Shown here: positions 11,428 through 21,567 of the stretch, piece by piece
Layout of the letters: every line of letters begins with the position of its first letter
Numbering within the stretch: the stretch's first letter is position 1
Assembly: GCF_000003815.2 (NCBI RefSeq)
Contig: NC_049981.1
Span: 17,965,041-18,029,040 of the forward strand
Origin: Branchiostoma floridae
Lineage: Eukaryota; Chordata; Leptocardii; Amphioxiformes; Branchiostomatidae
Reading direction: 5' to 3'
DNA: 64,000 bases
Translations under genes and position numbers: made by a program
The notes under the pieces: model-generated
What the model was told of the DNA's origin: nothing
The model's database searches: none
Seen by the model: only the letters and a program-made list of their open reading frames with translations

Positions 11428-13324
11428 CTGCAGCTACAACACAAGAAGTAAAAATTTAACTAGAGAGGTTACATTTGCAAGCAAATGCACAAAGTTCACC
11501 TTCACGTGGTCTAACCTAAGAAACTACTATTCTGTTTGATCTTTTATACTAAACACATTCAGACCAGCCCCTCCAGAGTTGTCCTGCCATTTGCTTTATT
11601 ACGTAATCGAACAGCAAAGGGTGTCTGCTACTTTTCCCAGTAACCATTGTGATAGCCGTCTGGTGCAGGTCATTGATGTTATTTCTTTGGAAAAAAAGAA
11701 GAAGCGGAGCAAAAACAATGTGTCTCTTTCGTGAATAAAGATAACAAAGGCCTTCAACTTTTTAAGACGAGTGATCAAGCAAAAATGAAAAAAAGTTTTT
11801 TTAGAAAGGTGACAACATTTTTCAACGAATCGACTTTTAGCCCCGATAACGGGAGCGTACTCACTATGTTCTATCAGTCCGTCATCCGTATGATGTGAGT
11901 CCCTGTAGTTTGCTGGATGGTGGGTAGGAAGCGCTTGTAACTCAGCTGTCCCTGGAGTGCCGTCATCATCGGTGTGGTTACTGATGGGGACGGGGCTATC
12001 AGCTGTCGCGTCTTTCTGCTACAAGTCACAGATAGAGGGAAAGTGTTTCTTAAGGTGCACTCTCATCGGACGTAGGGCACGCTGGCGGTATTGCGGGGTT
12101 CGTTCACTGCGTCACTGTTTTGTTATTTTCTCCGATTTTTTACAATTCAGATATTGCGTAATACGTAAAAGTATGACATAGAAGACGACAAAATACACAA
12201 CAAGTAAGAAAATTCGTTCTTTATCTCTGAAATGCATGTAAACAAGGATAATTGCCTCTGTACGTTTGACTGTAAAATCTTGGTAGAAATGACTGATCTA
12301 CTTTACTTCGTCCTTCTTATTTTCTTGGCACGGTAAGCCCCAGAACGTGTGGACGCCTGTCAATATTATAATGATCGGTGCAAAATCCAGTTTGATTTAA
12401 CACTTGATTTACTTTATTTTACTTGACGTATGTCTATCACTGATTTTCAGTTCTCCCTATGTTTGCTTTCTGTTAGTTCAAAGTTATAATTTATTGTATA
12501 TTCCTGTTGCTATATCTTGTATTGTTTTATTATGGACTCCAGGAAGACTAGTGATTTATCACTAATGGAGATCTCAATAAACCAAACCAAACCAAAATCC
12601 AGTCCACTGATTTTTTTCAGGTCCATTTTATCGGACTGGTCCAAGAAAAAAACTGTTTTGCACTTGTATGAAGTACTGGTACCCACCCCTAGTTTAGATT
12701 ATAGACTAACTGTACTGGTGAAAATGAATCATTCTGAGGGTGACGGCGAACCCCCTTAGCAGCAAAATGTTTTAATACCGTTTCAAATTGTGAAAAACAA
12801 TATCATTATAATGATATCATTACCATGAGTAATAAATCACTTTGTTGTGTTTCCGATTACGACGCTGGAAAAATCGCCGTCTGTAGGTAGATATTATTTT
12901 ATTTTTCATTTCTATTTTCAATTTCGGCCGAATACATTTTAGCAGTGTAAAACTAATGGACGAGGCACTGGTACTTTCAACATCATTGAGTAATCATACA
13001 AATATACATTGAACAAGAACAAGTATATTGATGAAGTGAACAAAGAAGTACAATATTTACTACACATTTTTTAATTCTAACATCTGAAGCCCTAATCTGA
13101 TGTCAGCGTTAAGCACAGGAAGTTTGTTTTGCATTTCATATCAAATGTCAGGTTGAATATTCTGTTCCTTGTCAGCAGCGGCCGACTAAAAAGCTAGGGT
13201 CATACCGGACACCCCGTCCCCCTTCCGTGGTGTTAGTGTCTGAACTAACCTGAAAGTTGACCTCCGAAGCAGACCAGGACGCGAGACTGAAGAGGATCAG
13301 CCACAGAACCGCCGAGTCCCGCAT
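9215..13324 (-). CDS. Secreted Lys/Arg/Glu-rich low-complexity protein
   Basis: Three coding exons are joined: 13250-13324, 11865-12015 and 9215-11427, about 812 aa. Exon 1 encodes a signal peptide (hydrophobic AVLWLILFSLASW, then SAS). Exon 2 is acidic and His-containing, with one N-glycosylation sequon (NHT). Exon 3 runs through Lys/Gly tracts (GGKGGK, KSKK), two near-identical 68-residue blocks with SKRQKKKKKQKS and long Glu runs, then a C-terminal array of about 14 units of RRQRTRPERTFG type. No enzyme domain is visible. Splice sites are GT-AG and the phases fit (0, then 1). The product is not recognised; a matrix, mucus or mineral-associated protein is only a guess. Signal peptide, exon phases and a GGKGGK tract are shared with the plus-strand gene at 21490-30800. 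The 3' end is uncertain, and further downstream exons are possible. Confidence 0.75.
9265..9800 (-). repeat. 36-nt coding tandem array (12-aa Arg-rich units)
   Basis: About 14 units with a 36-base period encode RRQRTRPE(R/S)TFG variants. Because the period is a multiple of three, several other frames on both strands also stay open; those frames are by-products. Unit-to-unit identity is high, pointing to ongoing expansion or homogenisation. Confidence 0.9.
10809..11163 (-). repeat. 204-nt internal duplication inside exon 3
   Basis: Two near-identical copies begin at about 10809 and 11013, offset by 204 bases (68 codons). Both encode KSKKGKGGEETEGEEPSKRQ followed by a Lys run and EVEAEEEELEPTEEEL. 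The similarity suggests a recent in-frame duplication. A second, shorter duplicated block (YDLENSLGNLEEEGEKE) occurs near 10380 and 10540. Confidence 0.85.
11428..11864 (-). other. Intron 2 of the Lys/Arg-rich gene
   Basis: GT-AG intron of 437 bases between exons 2 and 3. Nothing else was recognised in it. Confidence 0.65.
11865..12015 (-). CDS. Exon 2: acidic/His-containing exon
   Basis: The exon is open for 50 codons plus one base, from acceptor CAG|AAAGAC (or TAG three bases upstream) to donor CATA|GTGAGT. Its phase 1 end joins the next exon in frame as Asn. Reads KDATADSPVPISNHTDDDG and onwards. Confidence 0.75.
12200..12691. mobile_element. Truncated hAT copy split by a LINE insertion
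   Basis: Sequence on both sides of 12392-12593 aligns in order with 14050-14290 (TTGGTAGAAAT, ACGTGTG.A.GCCTGT, TTTTTTTCAGGTCC) and ends in GGTACCCACCCCTA, the terminal repeat of the intact element. The left end is missing. Confidence 0.65.
12392..12593 (+). mobile_element. Non-LTR (LINE-type) tail insertion with 10-bp TSD
   Basis: This 202-base insert is flanked by identical AAAATCCAGT at 12382-12391 and 12594-12603. It ends in ATCTCAATAAACCAAACC, an oligo(CAAAC) tail after a polyadenylation-like hexamer, as in 3' ends of CR1-like elements. It is heavily 5' truncated and non-coding. Confidence 0.75.
13250..13324 (-). CDS. Exon 1: signal peptide exon
   Basis: The 25 codons read from ATG at 13324 through a hydrophobic core to a phase-0 donor (CAG|GTTAGT). 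Charge pattern (Met-Arg-Asp, hydrophobic stretch, small residues) fits a cleavable signal peptide. Confidence 0.8.
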
Positions 13325-13865
13325 TTTCAAACGTTACCGTCAGCTCATCAGTTCAACATCACAAACACTCCCACTCCAGTTCTCATCCAACCCAGACTCG
13401 TGGATAACCTGGTCACTCTGGGGTCGCAGCAACAAACTCACAGTACAGAGACAAATATTTTGACTACAATGAAAGTACAGTGACTTCTAAGCAGTGTAAC
13501 TTCTCATGCATAAGCAACAAACCGAAGACCAAAAACGATGCTTATTCGATGATTACATTTGAGTTGCAGCGTTGTCGTTCTATGGAATGGGGACGTTTTA
13601 GAACGGGCTTTCCACAAAGCGAAACAAAGAGACAATGCTCGACTTGTTCCATGCGTTCTACCTATCTCCAAACAGAAGTAAAGACCCGGCTCATTATTGC
13701 TTGTATACACAAATTATGAATGCTCATCGTCTTTTGTATCATACTTTTCGTTTATTCCCGGCACTGCACCAGTTTGGAAATGTGCCCCAAGCATTGCTCG
13801 TGTTTTTGCAACATTTGGTAACGAAAACGTTACGTCTTTCTAGCTTTGCATCCTTGCTTGTGAGA

Positions 13866-14293
13866 TAGGGGTGGGTACCGGTACAGAAAATTCAGGTCCA
13901 GGTCCGGTTCTGGTCCAGATGATCAGGTCCAGGTCCGGACCTGAACCTGATTCAGTATGACTCATACCAATGGTCCATTTCACTACAAAGAAATCTGTTT
14001 GGTGGAGTATTAGACTTACACTGGCGTTTTAAAACCCTACAACGCTACCTGCACCTGTAGGATTGGCTTTAAAACTTGGTAGAAATTACTATAAACTCTA
14101 CTCTACTTCACTCTTGTTATTTTCTTCCACCTGCAAGCGCCAAAACGTGTGAATGCCTGTTAAAATAATCTGTTAATGTTCTAATCGGTCCAACATCCGG
14201 TCCACCTATTTTTTTTCAGGTCCGTTTTTTCTGGACCGGTCCAGTAAGAAAAACCGGTTTTGTACCGGTACGCTGTACCGATACCCAGCCCTA
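13866..14293. mobile_element. Non-autonomous hAT element with 8-bp TSD
   Basis: Terminal inverted repeats TAGGGGTGGGTACCGGTAC and GTACCGATACCCAGCCCTA bound a 428-base element. Perfect 8-base direct repeats TTGTGAGA flank it at 13858-13865 and 14294-14301. Eight-base duplications and TAGGG-type ends are typical of hAT transposons. No transposase frame is present. Confidence 0.85.
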
Positions 14294-14449
14294 TTGTGAG
14301 ATATTAATACCCACGCGGATAAGTCGCTCGAGGTTATTCTATTGTTTTTTTTCTTCTATTTCAGTGGTACTACGGCTTATTCTCACTTTCATCTCGTTCT
14401 AGCTAGTTGAAAGTTGAAAGGCACACCGCCAGAAAAACGTACTAACCGT

Positions 14450-14535
14450 TGAAACACATGAGATCATGTGGTACAATTGGTGTTGGGCTCAGAAACTAAA
14501 CGGTCCCAGGTTCGAATCCTGCCATGTAAACACCT
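14450..14535 (+). other. tRNA-like / SINE-head relic
   Basis: GGTTCGAATCC at about 14508 is a perfect Pol III B box, with an A-box-like TGGTACAATTGG about 35 bases upstream. The flanks do not form a clean acceptor stem, so I take it as a tRNA-derived SINE relic and not as a functional tRNA gene. Confidence 0.35.
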
Positions 14536-14590
14536 ACTACTGTCAGAACTCTTATAACGCATTGTTCACACAACAAAAACTATTTAGATA

Positions 14591-14596
14591 TTTATT
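14591..14596 (-). terminator. Candidate poly(A) signal of the GST gene
   Basis: AATAAA on the minus strand about 500 bases after the GST stop codon at 15093. Usage is not shown. Confidence 0.35.
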
Positions 14597-15092
14597 TTCT
14601 TGCTTCAAAAATAAAGGAACGGCACACATAAGCGACTGTAGCTAGCTTGAAAACACACCGTGTCCGTCGAGTGTGTACACATGTTGGCCCTAGAAATTTG
14701 CAATAGCACAATCACAAAATGCGGGAATCTAGCTGTGATATAACGCCGGTTGACGACTGTTACACTAGAAAGCTAACATTTGCGACCTACTACATGATGT
14801 TACCTTCACATAGCCTAACAAACTACTATTCTGCTCATTCTAACTCAAACACATTCATATATACGATGACCAGCCCCTCCAGCTCTATCCTGCCACTTGC
14901 TACATGCACATTATATTGTCGAAGGCCACAGACTGCTACTTAACCAGTAACCATGGCGTCAGCCGTCTGGTCAAGGTCATTGACAATATTCGCTTGTAAC
15001 GAAAGGAGACGAGGAAGAGACACGAAGCAAAAACAGTATGTTTCCCTTTTATAAAACGTGGAGTAAAATGTGCGCGATTTGAAGATTCGTCT

Positions 15093-15303
15093 TCACATCA
15101 TGCTGTTTCCTTCAAAAGGAACGCACCTGTCGGAATTAAAGTATGCCGCCAGGTTGGGTCGGGCGGACAGGCGGGCCTTGAAGGCTTTGAGGAGGGGAAT
15201 GGAGTCGTTGGACGCCCAGGCCTGGGGGAACTGTGACTCTGTAGCCCGCAGGACGTGCAGCAGACCCAGGTCCACATATGTCAGCTTGCCACCTATCACG
15301 AAC
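15093..15303 (-). CDS. GST exon 4 (C-terminus)
   Basis: Acceptor CTGAAG|GTTCGT joins phase 2 to give Gly, then [18 protein letters not shown]. It ends [10 protein letters not shown] and TGA at 15093. Confidence 0.9.
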
Positions 15304-16146
15304 CTTCAGCAAGAAAAGGGTAGAAGGCGACAAGTTAGATATTCAACAATGTGCTCCGAAGTGTAATTTAGAAAACGGAGGATATGTAGATACAATGTAT
15401 AACGTTACTGTTACGCCCGCTGTTTCCGAAACATACAATGTATGTATCGCCACAATAAAAGAAGCCCATCGTCGGTAAATTGTGCGATGTGTGTGACTAG
15501 GGCTTTACTGACATTTTGTGCTCCAAATGCCGTGCTGAATTTAACATGACCCTTAGGCCTAACATGTTGAATGAGCCTTAGTGCAAACTTTAGATTCATA
15601 CTTGAGATACAGAACTTTAATGAGAACATAAAAATACGGTGTAATGCTGACAGAAAATAAACTGTCATGACAACCCTTTACCCCTGGATACCAAAGCTCT
15701 TGTTAACGTTACACAATCAAGTGTTTTATTCAAGACTAGCGTTTTGTAGTCTGCAGTAACACGAACTACATTGTCCGGGTTCCAAACGTAACTCGTAAGG
15801 TATTTACAATTTACATAGATAGGTAACGTTACATGTACATGTATTTCATATGGTGTTTGCTAGTTTGCAATGCGATCCCAAGCATAATGCATCTTGTGCA
15901 CACTTACCCTTGTCCGTCATTGTTGGCTTTCAGAGCTGTCTCTAGATGCGTAAGCCAGCGCGGCAGGCGGGTGGCCACGAACCTGTCGATGTAAGGCTGA
16001 GTCTCCTCCTTCTGCGTATAGTAAGATTCCACAGGGTTCCGACCGTGGAAAGCCAGGCGTCCTGCGACATCGAGAAGGCAAAGACATGTGGTACAGAAAA
16101 AAGCATTATACTTTGCAAATGTTGGGGAAACAGCCTAGAGCGGATT

Positions 16147-16204
<58 letters not shown>

Positions 16205-17552
16205 TTTGTGGGCGCGTGTGTATTTGTGTCTGTGTGAGGAGTCTGTGTGTGTGTGTGTTGGGGGAGGGGGGGGGGGCTGGTGCGTGCGTGCGTGTGTGTG
16301 TGTGTGTGTGTCTGAATGTGTGGGTCTGAAACTCTCTTCTGAAGTTTACCATCATACACAGCATAATTCCTCACCTTCGGCTATGAAGTCGTGAATGGTA
16401 ATGTTCAGCTGCTGAGCGCGCCACTGGTCTTCCTCAGACTCTGGCCACAGACCGAACTGCTTCCCCAAATAACTACAGATAACCGACGTCTGGGACAACC
16501 GGAACTTTCCTACCGTTGAAAACGATAAGATGAAGCGGTTAGGACACAAAAATGAAACTAAAAAGAATGTGGATAAACTTGAAAAAGCTTCGATATCGTT
16601 GTTGAAAGACATTCTTTAATTTCGTAAATGGGCACATTTTTTCGGAGAGCCCTTTTCTTTCCTAAGCTACCTTCAATCTTCTACGTACATGAGCCACGTT
16701 GATTTGATAATATAACTGAGCTCCGCGCGCACATCAATTTTCGTTTCTAAAAAAAGTTTCAGCCACACTGTAAATCTTACACAGTAGCTGCTAAATGACC
16801 AAATATACAACGTAAACTAAAAAAAAAGGAGATCGGAATACAAACACTGTAGTAGATTACCAAATTAAGTAGATTACCATAGTCAATTCCAAAATCAAAG
16901 AAGAAGATTTGAATGGATACTCTGCAAGCAGAGGTTCGGCGTTTTCATCGGGTTTCCTATTTTTCGGTCGCGAGACATTAAGAAAGCAGTACAAAATTGA
17001 AAGCCCGATAAAAACATCAGTGAGTAGTGAATTAACCAAAATGATGACTGTATTGTTCGGCATACCATACTTCGTGTGTTTAGTTATTTATTTCAACTTC
17101 CTGGCCACTTAGATGTCATACTGAATGCAACTGTTTTTGTCAAACTTTTTTATTCACACATAATTGAATCCCATATAAATGAATCAACACGGCTTTATTG
17201 TAAAATTCTTGGTGAGACCAAGATAAGGAACAAATTGACTTCTAGCTATACAATTTAATTCATTGTAAACAAAAAAGACTTATATATTTCATAAAATAAA
17301 CATGCGGTCAAAAATATCGACTTTTTCTATTTTCTTACCTCTCTGAATCATGGGCGGGGCAAAGGCGTAGAATCCTTTTTGTTTTTCAGTGAAAAACAGC
17401 TTCTTTAGGACCTCAAAGTCGTTGACCTCTCTAAACTTGACGCCAGCCTCCTCAAAGATGAGTCTGACGAACTCCCCTCTCCCCGGAAATGGTTTCACCC
17501 CTGGCGGACATCCCCAGTAGTACAGCACCCATTCTGGCTCTTCGGATGACAT
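15093..17552 (-). CDS. Glutathione S-transferase-like protein
   Basis: Four exons (17339-17552, 16375-16509, 15908-16061, 15093-15303) join in phases 1, 1, 2 into a complete 237-aa protein, a normal GST length. The N-terminal thioredoxin-fold half has WVLYYWG, then [17 protein letters not shown] and the cis-Pro region FAPPMI, followed by [13 protein letters not shown], the glutathione-binding Gln-Thr (or Gln-Ser) stretch. The C-terminal helical half has [14 protein letters not shown] (the conserved Tyr/Asp helix-capping region) and [11 protein letters not shown]. GSTs conjugate glutathione to electrophiles in the cytosol; substrate is unknown. The VLYYW tyrosine is a candidate catalytic residue. 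A non-coding 5' exon is likely, because TTCTGCAG is an acceptor 15 bases before the ATG. The wording around LWPE and the C-terminal VPF resembles a bacterial/fungal GST group more than the classical alpha, mu or pi classes. Confidence 0.88.
15304..15907 (-). other. GST intron 3
   Basis: GT-AG intron of about 600 bases. No further feature was recognised. Confidence 0.7.
15908..16061 (-). CDS. GST exon 3 (helical domain)
   Basis: Acceptor TCGCAG|GACGCC, donor CAAGG|GTAAGT, phases 1 to 2. Encodes [19 protein letters not shown] and [17 protein letters not shown]. Confidence 0.9.
16150..16318 (+). repeat. (TG)n microsatellite in GST intron
   Basis: An uninterrupted TG run of about 27 units begins at 16150, followed by interrupted TG/TGCG stretches and a poly-G patch to about 16318. 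It lies in the intron between exons 2 and 3. Confidence 0.97.
16375..16509 (-). CDS. GST exon 2 (LSQT / YLGK)
   Basis: Acceptor CGGTAG|GAAAG, donor CGAAG|GTGAGG, phases 1 to 1. Encodes [20 protein letters not shown], the end of the N-domain, and the start of the helical domain. Confidence 0.9.
16510..17338 (-). other. GST intron 1
   Basis: GT-AG intron of about 830 AT-rich bases. Nothing else was recognised. Confidence 0.7.
17339..17552 (-). CDS. GST exon 1 (N-terminal thioredoxin fold)
   Basis: 71 codons plus one base, from ATG at 17552 to donor AGAG|GTAAGA (phase 1). Includes LYYWG and [10 protein letters not shown]. Confidence 0.88.
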
Positions 17553-17605
17553 GGCGATGTTTGACCTCTGCAGAAAATAGATTTATCGTTTTATTAGGAA
17601 ATGTT

Positions 17606-18343
17606 ACTCATTTACACCTGAACCGAGTGGGGGATGTGTGTCAAATGCCTTTTGCATGTAGCAGAAGACAAATCTGTCTTTGTTTTAATGAGAGGTCCGG
17701 CGTACATGAGTCCGCTCGCTACAAGGCAAAAGCAGCTATGATTCCTGCAAGTCACGATTAGGAAGAAAGGGTACACGCTGTATAACCCCAATGGTGCTGT
17801 ATAATACCCCCTTTCCACTAGGACGGCGCTCTCACTGCACTCTCTCTGCGACCTCAAATTTGACATATCGCTCAACGAATTTTATAGAAAAGAATCGAAT
17901 TTTTTACACTTTCTGTGTTTTGTTGTCTTTCCAGTCACACTTTTACGTTTTGTGTGGTATACCTAGTGTGAAAGCTAAGGTTACAGATATCCTACCTAGG
18001 TCGCAGTGAGAGCGCAGCGCGATCGCCGTCTAGTGGAAAGGGGGCTAACAATGTATGATGTATGTCTCCGCTTCTAACTACACGATTACCGTGACTTACA
18101 ACTTTAGCTTAGGCCCGTCCCATTTTTCAGCTATGCCGCTGGACTAATATTTAACTACTAGAATAAAGTTGCAAGTCACGATAACATGGACTCATTTACA
18201 CCTGAACCGAGTGGGGAATGTGTGTCAAATGCCTTTCGCATGGTAGAAGACAAATCTGTCTTTGTTTTGACGAGAGTTCCGGCGTAAAACAGTCCACTCA
18301 CTGCAAAGCAGAACCAGCTATGATTCCTGCAAGTCACGATTAT
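17606..18343. repeat. Direct repeat pair flanking a MITE
   Basis: About 155 bases at 17606-17760 recur at 18188-18343 (shared CATTTACACCTGAACCGAGT, GACAAATCTGTCTTTGTTTT, CAGCTATGATTCCTGCAAGT). The phrase GCAAGTCACGAT also appears between them. The inverted-repeat element at 17807-18044 lies between the copies. Confidence 0.75.
17807..18044. mobile_element. Short TIR element (MITE)
   Basis: The left arm starts CCCCCTTTCCACTAGGACGG and the right arm reads CGCCGTCTAGTGGAAAGGGGG, an imperfect inverted match extending about 45 bases (also GCTCTCACTGC / GCAGTGAGAGC). The 238-base body has no transposase. No clear target duplication was found. Confidence 0.8.
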
Positions 18344-18349
18344 CATGAC

Positions 18350-20040
18350 TTGCAAATCGCAGTACACGTAGGACCACACATATTTAACTAGTATTGCCTT
18401 CAAGTTGTCATTTTATCCAGCCAACCGTGATAGCATTCAGAATCACTTCCATTGTCCACAGTACACATGAATAAAAATGTTACCAAAGATAATGAAGACA
18501 GAAATTTTTATGTAAAATTGAAAAATGTATTTTGTTGATATATTTGAGACAAGCGGTTGAACTACTTTGTACATGTACCATGGCCTCTGCCGGGCTCCGC
18601 GGGTCGCTGGTCCAATCGTAGACATTGAGGGATACTATCATAGGCCTAGGGTAGTCTGCCGACCAGAGGACGTACGTGGGTCACATACTATCTGCTATAA
18701 CCATACCTCAATCCTAGCGTTGGTTCTAATCAGACCATTCACTCTAAAAAAATACCAGTACTCACTGTTAGGGCCCGACCATCAGCGGTTCTTCACTGAG
18801 CGTGGCCTTTTGCTGAACTCAAACTGAGTGACGGGACAGGGGCGTGTCTGTCACACAAGGGGAGGGGCTACGAAACCTTGACATGCGCACGTCGTGCACC
18901 TAGCGTGACATCAGCGCGCTCATTAATTTTCGCCTGATTTCAGAAAAAAAAGAAGACATTTTTTCTTCTTTGGAGATGGTCAACATGACGGCAAATTACC
19001 AATATGAGCAGATATGTTGTGGTTGAAGCCTAATGATAAATCGTAGAAGTGAAACTAGTTAGGTAACCATGACTGTAGTTGTAGAAATGAAACTAGTTGG
19101 ATAGTTGCAAAAGTGGCATTAAATCCATGAGTGTAGTTGCCAACTTGGTAAGTGATACCAGTCTACCACAGATATGACTTTACTACACCAGCTCACGTCT
19201 TGAATATAGGAACTAGAGTTCGGGGACCTCATACCTCCATGAAATATTTATTGCTTTTTTGTGGATGGTATGTATGTTTATAGTCGGTTGTATTTGAGAT
19301 GAATGGTTATAAATGTTATGGGAAAGTAGTGGTGTATTTATTTAATGACACAGAGGATGTCCATCTGATTAGTAATTATTGAAATGTGACACTTAATTGT
19401 GTAATGTGCGTTTAAGAGGTCGACGGCATATGGTAGCGTGGTGTTCCTTAAGCTTGATGTTTGGCATTTAAACTGTCTAAGGTTGTCAGCATTATTGAGG
19501 TTCGACTATGTGCCTCAGAGCAGTGTGGTGGGAGGAAGTTGGGAAACTCAGAAAGAAGAAGGGATGTGGCCAACCTTAGTCAGATGGTGATTTGATTTTC
19601 CACCAATATGTCATAACATCAGCTGTCACACTTTCCTCTGACAGCCCTACACCGCCTGTAAGATGAATACTTGGCACCAACCCCGTCTGCTAAAAAACAA
19701 GTACCATTGGCTACGAAAGAGACAACAACTGTCCCTTATCGTAACAAAATCAGAACATCTGTATCGCCCATAAAACTTCTGACACCCAACCCATCTAAGA
19801 TGAGAGGACCTAATGGCATTTTAATCACCATGTCACTCAAATCAGCAGTACAGTATGTGAGACATCCATACCTGTTAAGCATTACCGTTAAATGTACCTC
19901 AACTTCTTAAAATTATACTTACGCTTCACATCTCCATGATATCCTAAGCAGACATAAATAAAACTAATTATCATATTAAAAAAACTCGGGGTTCCCCAAT
20001 CAGCTATCATACAAATCACCTCACTATCTGCTTGGAGCTA
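18350..20040. other. Intergenic DNA upstream of the GST gene
   Basis: No coding exon recognised. A GT-donor-like CAGTGAGTACT on the minus strand near 18765 could belong to a non-coding first exon of the GST gene. The stretch at 18830-18930 is more CpG-rich than its surroundings, as a promoter might be. Both are weak indications. Confidence 0.3.
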
Positions 20041-20049
20041 AGCCCATTT

Positions 20050-20580
20050 AAAGCATGATGCCTGTTCCAATATATCGCAGATATAGGGGTTATTACATCG
20101 ATTATAACGACAGATACGGGGCCCAAAATTTAATCACTTCCAGCTATCATCACACCCCACCAACACATCAAGTATGAAACCAATCCACCCAGCCGTTCTT
20201 GAGTCGAGGCTATCGTTTCCCCCAAACAGTTGTTCAAACAGTTGTTGTCAACTGATCCCCAAAAACATATGTTCATGGCTATCACTGGCGAAACAAATCA
20301 CTTCACCACCTGCTTTGAGATAAGGTGATTAACAAAGAGGGAAACCACGATGCCTGTTCCAATATATCGCAGATATAGGGGTGATTTCTGATATTATTAC
20401 ATCGATTATAACGACAGATACGGCGCCCAAAATCTCATCGATTCGAGCTTTCAACACACCCCACCAACACAACAAGTATGAAACCAATCCATCCAGCCGT
20501 TCTTGAGTAATCATCTACACAGACAGAGACACATAACAGAAAATATAACCTCCATTCCATGACATTTCATGGAGGTAATG
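20050..20580. repeat. Two-copy dispersed repeat with palindromic end
   Basis: About 175 bases recur at 20056-20230 and 20350-20515, with shared blocks GATGCCTGTTCCAATATATC, TTATAACGACAGATACGG and AATCCA.CCAGCCGTTCTTG. The second copy ends in a hairpin, CCTCCATTCCATGACATTTC and its inverted partner GAAATGTCATGG/ATGGAGG. No coding domain is visible. Confidence 0.65.
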
Positions 20581-20599
20581 AATGCCTCATTGGCGGTGA

Positions 20600-21480
20600 C
20601 GCCATGCTTTGTCCCTTTAATTCTTGTTACCTCGTTGAAAACGTCTATTTTGGAAATGTAGCCATCGATTAAGGTGTTTATTTTGACATGTAACGTTATG
20701 CTTTAACTGTGTTTTTGTATTGTATTGTTCAATGTTTGATTGTTTTGTTAAATATTCTATTTTTCGTGCTGTACAAGCTGCGGCGAGGATAACGTTATAA
20801 GTTACCGCTTTGTCTTGTCAATTTATTTGTATTTGGTGTTTTGTGAACTAGAAATGACTATTTCCGATGTTGACTGCCCTTGGGAAATGCCTTTTCTCAC
20901 TCGACTCAGGCGCAAATGAGTGCCTGGCTTCGGTTAGGGACGCCGCGTGGAGGTCCCGTGTTTCAGAACAGCAACACACTGAGCAAGTTGAAGAATCCAC
21001 AACACTGGGTAAAAGTAAATAAAATATTAGGGATTCATCCCTGTGTGAATGGATCAAATAAATTTTGTACCGTTCAGACACACCTGGTGTGTTACGCCAT
21101 GATGGGGTTTGCCGAATAAGTAAACAAACAAGAAAAATGGCCGCACAGAACTCCGCGTTCCAAAGTTCTTTTGATCGCTCGACAGTTGGGCAAAACTTTG
21201 AAAAAGTGACCTATTCTTCCTTCACTTGTAAAGATCATTGCAGGTTTACAAGACGTTGGGAGAACAGAAAAGCTTTCACTATAAGTGTTTTTGACAAGAT
21301 TTAAACTGCTTCATGGTAGAGTCCAACCCATGTTCTAGAAGACGACCCCAGTTGCAGCCGTCCGTTATTATTAGAACGACTCCATGGCGTTCTCTAGAAC
21401 GGGTCACCAATGGCAACACGTCCTTTGAGTAAACACTAGCTGCAGGTGTACGGCCGGAAAGATGTAGAGAAGACAACGAC
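20600..21480. other. Upstream region of the plus-strand anchored-protein gene
   Basis: No exon recognised before the ATG at 21490. Around 21332-21400 there are several inverted TTC/GAA arrangements (TTCTAGAA, CGTTCTCTAGAACG), resembling heat-shock-element spacing. No TATA box was found close to the start. Confidence 0.3.
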
Positions 21481-21489
21481 GTGTTGAAG

Positions 21490-21567
21490 ATGAAACCGAT
21501 GTCGGTTGTCTGTTTGCTGATCGTCTCGTGTATTCTCAGCGCACCGTCACACGCAGAGATCGCACAG
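21490..21567 (+). CDS. Exon 1: signal peptide
   Basis: 26 codons from ATG to donor CACAG|GTAGGG, phase 0. MKPM, then a hydrophobic core and SAPSHA, a good signal-peptidase site. Confidence 0.85.

Larger units (their letters stand above)
12016..13249 (-). other. Intron 1 of the Lys/Arg-rich gene, transposon-filled
   Basis: GT-AG intron between the signal-peptide exon and exon 2. Most of its left half is a 5'-truncated copy of the hAT element found intact at 13866-14293, itself split by a LINE-like insertion. The rest shows no coding character. Confidence 0.6.

Noticed and set aside
14450-14535. Functional tRNA gene
   Set aside because: The B box is perfect but the acceptor and anticodon stems do not pair convincingly.
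16135-16394. Open frames through the TG microsatellite
   Set aside because: Dinucleotide repeat in an intron. Val-Cys or His-Thr runs have no coding support.
19671-19910. 79-codon plus-strand frame (MAPTPSAKKQV)
   Set aside because: It is isolated, not similar to anything I know, and has no splice or promoter context.
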